DNA from: Pseudonocardia kujensis
Lineage (GTDB): Bacteria > Actinomycetota > Actinomycetes > Mycobacteriales > Pseudonocardiaceae
Length of the DNA: 64,000 bases
Assembly: GCF_021283305.1 (NCBI RefSeq)
Contig: NZ_JAJSOK010000008.1
Span: 1 to 64,000 of the forward strand
Direction: 5' to 3'
The notes beneath the pieces are model-generated. The model searched no databases and was not told the origin of the DNA. It saw only the letters and a program-made list of their open reading frames with translations. Shown one piece after another: positions 59,594 through 64,000 of the stretch. The position numbers and the translations under genes are program-made. Positions within the stretch are counted from its first letter, which is position 1. Each line of letters opens with the position of its first letter.

Positions 59594-60732
59594 GCGCACC
59601 CGTCGTCGTCGCCGCCCGTCGCACCCCGATCGGCACCGCGGGGGGCGTGCTGCGCGACCTCGCCGTCGACGAGCTGGCCGCGCCGGTGCTCCGGGCCGTG
59701 CTCGGGGACGCCGGGCTCACCACCGTCGACGACGTCCTGCTGGGCAACGTCTTCGGCCCCGGCGGCAACACCGCTCGCGTGGCCGCCCTGCGCGCCGGGC
59801 TCGGCCCGGAGGTCCCCGGCCTCACGGTCGACCGCCAGTGCGCCAGTGGGCTCGCGGCGATCACCCTGGCCGCGACCCTGATCACCGCGGGGGAGGGCGA
59901 GGCCTACCTCGCCGGCGGCGTCGAGAGCGCGTCGACCGCCCCGCACCGGTTGTGGCGCACCGACCCGCCGCAGCCCTACACCCGCGCGCCCTTCGCCCCG
60001 GCGGAGCTCGGCGACCCGGAGATGGGCGAGGCGGCGGACCTCGTGGCCGCCGAAGCGGGGATCTCCCGCGAGCGGCAGGACCGCTTCGCCCTGCGCAGCC
60101 ACGAGCGCGCCGTGGCCGCGCAGGCCGCGGGCCGGTTCGACGACGAGCTGGTCGAGGTCGCCGGGGTCCGGCGCGACCAGCGGCCGCGGGCGGGCTTCAC
60201 GGCCGCGCGGCTGGCGCGCTTCCGGCCCGCCTTCACCGCGGACGGCACGGCGACGGCGGCGAACTCCTGCGGCGTGAGCGACGGTGCCGCGGCGGTGCTG
60301 GTCGTGTCGGAGCGGGTGCGGCGCGAGCGGAACCTGCCCGGCCTGCGACTGGTGGCGAGCGCGACCTCCGGCTGCGACCCGCGGCGGCTGGGCCTCGGTG
60401 TGGTCCCGGCCCTGCGCACGGTGCTGCAGCACGGCACGCCGCAGGTCACCGAGTTCACCGAGGCCTTCGCCGGGCAGGCGCTGGCCTGCCTCGACGCGGC
60501 CGGCCTCGACGAGGGGACCGTCAACCCCGACGGCGGCGCCATCGCCCTCGGCCACCCCTGGGGCGCCTCGGGCGCGGTGCTGGCGGTGCGGCTGTTCGCG
60601 CAGCTCGTGCGGCAGGCGCGCGGCGGGCTCGGGCTGACCGCGCTGTCCGCGGGCGGTGGGCTGGGCGTCGCGGCCCTGTGGCAGGCCGTCGGGCCGGACG
60701 GGGAGCCGCTGCCGCCGGAGGGAGCACGATGA
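59590..60732 (+). CDS. Thiolase-family enzyme (YhfS-like) with Cys-to-Ser in the GGG motif
   Basis: 380 residues, typical thiolase length. The nucleophile is Cys84 (TVDRQCASGLAAI) and His322 is in AIALGHPWGASGA. The second catalytic Cys of the C-terminal CxGGG motif is replaced: LTALSAGGGLGVAALW has Ser353. TEAFAGQALAC replaces the usual NEAFA. The enzyme may thus have altered Claisen or thiolytic activity. It overlaps the ligase and bioM by 4 bp each. Comparison with YhfS would show whether the Ser is a family trait. Confidence 0.85.
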   Translation: MSAPVVVAARRTPIGTAGGVLRDLAVDELAAPVLRAVLGDAGLTTVDDVLLGNVFGPGGNTARVAALRAGLGPEVPGLTVDRQCASGLAAITLAATLITAGEGEAYLAGGVESASTAPHRLWRTDPPQPYTRAPFAPAELGDPEMGEAADLVAAEAGISRERQDRFALRSHERAVAAQAAGRFDDELVEVAGVRRDQRPRAGFTAARLARFRPAFTADGTATAANSCGVSDGAAAVLVVSERVRRERNLPGLRLVASATSGCDPRRLGLGVVPALRTVLQHGTPQVTEFTEAFAGQALACLDAAGLDEGTVNPDGGAIALGHPWGASGAVLAVRLFAQLVRQARGGLGLTALSAGGGLGVAALWQAVGPDGEPLPPEGAR

Positions 60733-61406
60733 TCACGTTCGAGGGCGTCGGCCACCGCTACGAGGAGCGGGTGGTGCTGCACGAGGTCGACCTGGCGCTC
60801 GCGGAGCGGCGGATCGGCTTCGTCGGGGCCAACGGCTCGGGCAAGTCCACGTTGGCGCGCATGGTGAACGGGCTCGTCCTGCCGACCGAGGGCCGGGTGC
60901 TGGTCGACGGCCTGGACCCCGCCGAGAAGGGCCCCGCGGTCCGCCGGCGGGTCGGCTTCGTGTTCACCAACCCGGACAGCCAGATCGTGATGCCGACCGC
61001 GGGGGAGGACGTCGCGTTCTCGTTGCGGCGCAGCGGCTTGTCGCGCACCGAGCGTGCCCGGCGGGCCGCCGGGGTGCTCGCCGCGCACGGCCTCGACGGC
61101 TATGCCGATCACCCCGCCCACCAGCTCTCCGGTGGCCAGAAGCAGCTCCTCGCGCTGTGCGGGATGCTCGCCCTGGACCCCGACGTGCTGGTCTGCGACG
61201 AGCCGACCACCCTGCTCGACCTGCGCAACACCCGCCGCTTCGCCGAGATCGTGGCCGGCCTGCGGCAGCAGGTGCTGCTGGTGACCCACGACCTCGATCT
61301 GCTGGCGGACTTCGACCGGGTCGTGGTGCTCGACGAGGGCCGGGTCGTGGCCGACGACGAGCCCGAGCCCGCACTCCGGTACTACCGGAAGCTGTGCGAG
61401 ACATGA
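60729..61406 (+). CDS. bioM: ECF transporter ATPase BioM
   Basis: 225 residues. It powers biotin uptake as the A component. Walker A is FVGANGSGKSTLAR, the Q-loop segment FTNPDSQIVMPT, signature QLSGGQKQLLAL, Walker B VLVCDEPTTLLD and H-switch LLVTHDLDLL. It is the short single-domain form of CbiO/BioM. The start overlaps the thiolase stop and its own stop overlaps bioN, so the three are translationally coupled. Confidence 0.95.
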   Translation: MITFEGVGHRYEERVVLHEVDLALAERRIGFVGANGSGKSTLARMVNGLVLPTEGRVLVDGLDPAEKGPAVRRRVGFVFTNPDSQIVMPTAGEDVAFSLRRSGLSRTERARRAAGVLAAHGLDGYADHPAHQLSGGQKQLLALCGMLALDPDVLVCDEPTTLLDLRNTRRFAEIVAGLRQQVLLVTHDLDLLADFDRVVVLDEGRVVADDEPEPALRYYRKLCET

Positions 61407-62086
61407 CCCCACTCGGCCTGTACTCGCCCGGCGACAGCCCGCTGCACCGCACGCCGGCCGGGGCGAAGCTGCTCGTGCTGCTGGTGCTGGTGACCGCCGT
61501 CGTGATCGTGGGGTCGCCGGCCTGGCTCGGCGGGGCGTGCGTGCTCGTCGCCGCCGGGTACCTGGTCGCCCGCATCCCGTGGCGCCGCCGCGTCCTGCCG
61601 TTGCTGCGGACCCTGCTCCTGCTCGCCGTGCTGGTCGGTGCGCTGCAGGTCTGGCTCCTCGGCTGGCAGTCCGCCCTGGTCACGGTGCTGCGGCTGGCCG
61701 CGTCCCTCGCCGCGGCGGGCCTGTTCACCCTGACCACCCGGATCGACGCGGTCGTCGCGACCGTCGAGCGGGCGCTCGGCCCGCTGAGCCGGACCGGGGT
61801 GCGGGCGGACCGGCTCGGCCTGCTCGTCGGACTCACCGTGCAGGCGGTGACCACGCTGTCGGCGATCGCGGGGTCGGTGCGTGAGGCGGCGCGGGCGCGC
61901 GGGGCCGAACGCTCGCCGACCGCGTTCGCGGTGCCCTTCGTGGTCCGCACCCTCCGGCACGCCGACGAGCTGGGCGAGGCGCTCGCCGCCAGGGGGATCG
62001 GCGACGAGGACGATCACCCCACCGGGCCCGACACCGGGCCCGACACCGCGGCCCGACCGGGCGGGAACGGGCGCCGGGTGCCGTAA
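61403..62086 (+). CDS. bioN: ECF transporter membrane subunit BioN
   Basis: 227 residues with four to five hydrophobic segments and two Ala-Arg-Gly coupling motifs (EAARARGAE and EALAARGIG) that contact the ATPases in EcfT/BioN. SPLHRTPAGAKLLVLLVLVT starts the protein. The C-terminal tail holds a TGPDTGPDT repeat coded by a 12-bp tandem repeat, probably disordered. Together with bioY and bioM it makes a complete BioMNY biotin importer. Confidence 0.93.
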   Translation: MTPLGLYSPGDSPLHRTPAGAKLLVLLVLVTAVVIVGSPAWLGGACVLVAAGYLVARIPWRRRVLPLLRTLLLLAVLVGALQVWLLGWQSALVTVLRLAASLAAAGLFTLTTRIDAVVATVERALGPLSRTGVRADRLGLLVGLTVQAVTTLSAIAGSVREAARARGAERSPTAFAVPFVVRTLRHADELGEALAARGIGDEDDHPTGPDTGPDTAARPGGNGRRVP

Positions 62087-62142
62087 CGTCCCGGGGACCC
62101 AAGCCCCACCGTCCACCCACCCCTCACGACCAGGAGCCGCCC

Positions 62143-63132
62143 GTGCCCCAGCCCGTGTCCGGGGCCGATCCGGCGCCCGAAGCAGGGCCCGACTCCACCG
62201 GGCCCGACTCCGCCGGCTCTGACTCCACCGGCCCCGAGTCGCCGCCCGCCTCCCCGGCCTGGTTCCGTGCCGCCCTCGCCGAGGAGGCCCAGACGGGTGC
62301 GGTCGAGGTCGACGGCGCGGCGGTCGCCTTCCGGGCGTGGGGCCCGCCCGGCGAGGGCGTGCTGCTCGTCCACGGCGGCGCCGCGCACGCGCGCTGGTGG
62401 GACCATCTCGGGCCGCTGCTCGTCGGGCCCGAGGGCCGGCGGGTGGTCGCGATGGACCTGTCCGGGCACGGCGACTCCGGCCGCCGCGAGCGCTACACCC
62501 TGCAGCAGTGGGCCGCGGAGGCGCTGGCCGTGGCCGGCGCCTCCGGGCTCGCCCCGCTGCCGGTGATCCTGGGCCACAGCATGGGCGGGATGGTCGCGCT
62601 GATCGCCGCGCAGGAGTTCGGCGACCGGCTCGGCGGTGCCGTCGCGATCGACACCCCGGTGCGCGAGATGCCGCCCGAGGACGAGGCGGCCCGGCAGCGC
62701 CGCGCCTTCGGCCCGCTGCGCGTCTACGCCGAGCGGGACCGGGCGGTCCGGCACTTCCGGACCGTGCCGCCGCAGGACGGCGAGCCGTACGTCCTCGCCC
62801 ACATCGCCGAGCACTCGCTGCGCGCGGTCGAGGGCGGGTGGTCGTGGAAGTTCGACCCGCGGGTGTTCCTGCGCAACGCGCTCACCCCGGAGGACCTCGA
62901 CATCCCCGGCTGCCGGGTCGCGCTCTTCCGCGCCGAGCACGGGCTGATGCCGAAGCACATGGGCGAGATGGTGAGCGACCGGCTCGGCCGCGGGGTGCCC
63001 GTCGTCGAGATTCCCGCCGCCGCGCACCACGTGATGATCGACTCGCCGATCGCGCTGGTCACCGGCCTGCGTACGCTGCTGGCCGACTGGCGGCACTCCC
63101 GTGCCGCGACCCCCGGGGAGGTTCCGGCATGA
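62143..63132 (+). CDS. Alpha/beta-fold hydrolase
   Basis: 329 residues. The nucleophile elbow is ILGHSMGGMVALI, the acid is in the strand around FRAEHGLMP, and the catalytic His is in PAAAHHVMIDSP. The first about 40 residues are a Gly/Pro/Asp/Ser repeat region (GPDST-like units), disordered. The fold and length match epoxide hydrolase/dehalogenase/acyl-esterase relatives. The GTG at 62143 follows AGGAG. It overlaps the thioesterase gene by 4 bp, so the pair may be an acyl-ester or acyl-CoA clearing unit; the substrate is unknown. Confidence 0.85.
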   Translation: MPQPVSGADPAPEAGPDSTGPDSAGSDSTGPESPPASPAWFRAALAEEAQTGAVEVDGAAVAFRAWGPPGEGVLLVHGGAAHARWWDHLGPLLVGPEGRRVVAMDLSGHGDSGRRERYTLQQWAAEALAVAGASGLAPLPVILGHSMGGMVALIAAQEFGDRLGGAVAIDTPVREMPPEDEAARQRRAFGPLRVYAERDRAVRHFRTVPPQDGEPYVLAHIAEHSLRAVEGGWSWKFDPRVFLRNALTPEDLDIPGCRVALFRAEHGLMPKHMGEMVSDRLGRGVPVVEIPAAAHHVMIDSPIALVTGLRTLLADWRHSRAATPGEVPA

Positions 63133-63923
63133 CGGCGACCGAGCCGCGCCGCACGCCGCCGACGCTGCTCGACCTGCTGGAGCTCGAGCGCATCGACCGC
63201 GACCTGTTCCGCGTGTGCACCGTCTTCGAGGAGGACTACGCCCTCTTCGGCGGCCAGGTCGCCGCCCAGGCGCTGCTCGCGGCCGGGCGCACGGTGCCCG
63301 ACGACCGGGCGCCGCACTCGTTGCACGGCTACTACCTGCGCGGCGGGCACGCCTCCCGGCCGACGGTGTTCCAGGTGCACCGCGACCGCGACGGCCGCTC
63401 GTTCACCGCGCGCCGCGTCGTCGCGATCCAGGACGGCGAGGTGATCTTCAACATGGCGGCGTCGTTCGCGGTGCCGCAGGACGGCCCGGACACCTCGGTC
63501 GATCCCGTGCCCGAGGCACCAGACCCCGACACGCTCACCGGCGAGCCGGTCCCGCGCGTCTTCGGTTTCGAGGGGCGGACGGTCCGTGCGCACCCGGGCG
63601 CCCGCCGCTACCCGGTCCGCTACTGGACCCGGTGCACGGAGCCGCTGCCGGCGGACCCGCTCGTGCACGCCTCGGCGCTGACCTACATCTCGGACATGTT
63701 CGGAGCGTTCCCGCCGGTCGAGGGGGGAGTGCCGGGCCCGAGCCTGGACCACGCACTGTGGTTCCACCGCGCGGTCCGGGCCGACGACTGGATGCTGATC
63801 GACCTCGTGCCGCGCAGTGCCGCGGGCGGCCGCAACTGGTACACGGGCACCCTGCACGACCGCTCCGGCCGGCACGTCGCCAGCCTCACCCAGGAGTGCC
63901 TGTTCCGCGAGCCGCGCTCCTGA
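63129..63923 (+). CDS. tesB: Acyl-CoA thioesterase II (TesB-like)
   Basis: 264 residues, double-hotdog thioesterase that hydrolyses acyl-CoA to CoA and free acid. The N-hotdog has ALFGGQVAAQALLAAGRTVP and SLHGYYLRGGHASRPTVFQV, and the C-hotdog has ALTYISDMFGAF, whose Asp corresponds to the catalytic Asp of E. coli TesB, then WMLIDLVPRSAAGGRNWYTG. The ATG at 63129 overlaps the hydrolase stop. The gene is followed by a strong hairpin, closing the transcript. Confidence 0.92.
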   Translation: MTATEPRRTPPTLLDLLELERIDRDLFRVCTVFEEDYALFGGQVAAQALLAAGRTVPDDRAPHSLHGYYLRGGHASRPTVFQVHRDRDGRSFTARRVVAIQDGEVIFNMAASFAVPQDGPDTSVDPVPEAPDPDTLTGEPVPRVFGFEGRTVRAHPGARRYPVRYWTRCTEPLPADPLVHASALTYISDMFGAFPPVEGGVPGPSLDHALWFHRAVRADDWMLIDLVPRSAAGGRNWYTGTLHDRSGRHVASLTQECLFREPRS

Positions 63924-63938
63924 TCCGGCCGGGACCAC

Positions 63939-63974
63939 GACGGCGGCGGCCCGGTGACCCGGGCCGCCGCCGTC
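63939..63974 (+). terminator. Strong hairpin terminator after tesB
   Basis: A 16-bp stem with loop TGAC, arms 63939-63954 and 63959-63974 (GACGGCGGCGGCCCGG and its complement). It starts 15 bp after the stop codon and has no T-tract, in the high-GC style. Confidence 0.75.
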
Positions 63975-64000
63975 GGATCACCGCTCCCGTGGGAACTCGT

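Noticed and set aside
1..64000. Mobile element, prophage or integration site
   Set aside because: No transposase, integrase, tRNA or flanking direct repeats were found. Composition looks even across the window.

Overview
The window is very GC-rich (strong third-position GC, many GTG starts, 4-bp ATGA/GTGA gene overlaps, apparently leaderless promoters of the TANNNT-N7-start type). The gene families (FmdA/AmiS, a LexA box of the GAAC-N4-GTTC type, an IdeR/DmdR-type iron box, F420-type LLM oxidoreductase, a DevS-like GAF protein, an Rv1733c-like membrane protein) point to an actinomycete. My best guess is Pseudonocardiaceae (Pseudonocardia-like), inferred from gene content and not from a marker gene. 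I see no rRNA, tRNA, CRISPR array, insertion sequence or prophage. It reads as ordinary chromosome with dense catabolic and stress functions.

Layout. 1-11.6 kb: tail of an upstream gene, an MFS transporter, a CE15-like esterase, an aquaporin, a GAF/PucR regulator, a DevS-like GAF protein that has lost its phospho-acceptor His and ATPase domain, a membrane pseudokinase with an Asp/Gly/His-rich tail, several small proteins and a MarR regulator. 11.6-14 kb: amide utilisation set (formamidase fmdA, AmiS/UreI channel, FmdB zinc ribbon). 14.2-19.6 kb: a LigD-type ligase-polymerase, an aldo/keto reductase under a repeated operator-like element, and a coupled methyltransferase, CDGSH protein and haem-oxygenase-like di-iron protein set, followed by a decayed gene. 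19.6-29.5 kb: quinone oxidoreductase, MsrA, a cNMP/CBS/nucleotidyltransferase protein, a KASIII-like enzyme, SRPBCC plus LLM oxidoreductase, a GAF-Fis regulator, a small ORF and catalase. 29.6-41.7 kb: methyltransferase, butanediol dehydrogenase/acetoin reductase pair, amino acid permease, two acyl-CoA dehydrogenases, TetR with a perfect 18-bp palindrome, nitrilase-type amidase, MBL hydrolase, adenine deaminase, siderophore-interacting protein with an iron box. 41.7-48.6 kb: membrane protein, SOS-regulated dinB, aldehyde dehydrogenase and class III aminotransferase, dienelactone hydrolase, DUF proteins.

48.6-56.7 kb is the most unusual block: a tightly coupled five-gene minus-strand operon (fused urease gamma/beta-like, urease alpha-like, YtcJ-type amidohydrolase, MHS-type transporter, ThDP enzyme) divergent from a PucR-type regulator. 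No urease accessory genes (ureD/E/F/G) are present in the window. The alpha-like protein keeps all metal ligands I can align, but the mobile-flap Cys is Val. This looks like an uptake-plus-hydrolysis pathway for an unknown urea-, ureido- or amide-type compound.

56.7-64 kb: an ArsR/SRPBCC pair with a palindromic operator over the start codon, then an overlapping bioY - acyl-CoA ligase - thiolase - bioM - bioN operon (ECF biotin transporter with two fatty-acyl-type enzymes inside it, comparable to Bacillus yhfU-T-S), an alpha/beta hydrolase and a TesB thioesterase, ending at a strong hairpin. Nitrogen scavenging (formamidase, amidase, adenine deaminase, urease-like operon) and acyl-CoA/aldehyde catabolism recur across the window.
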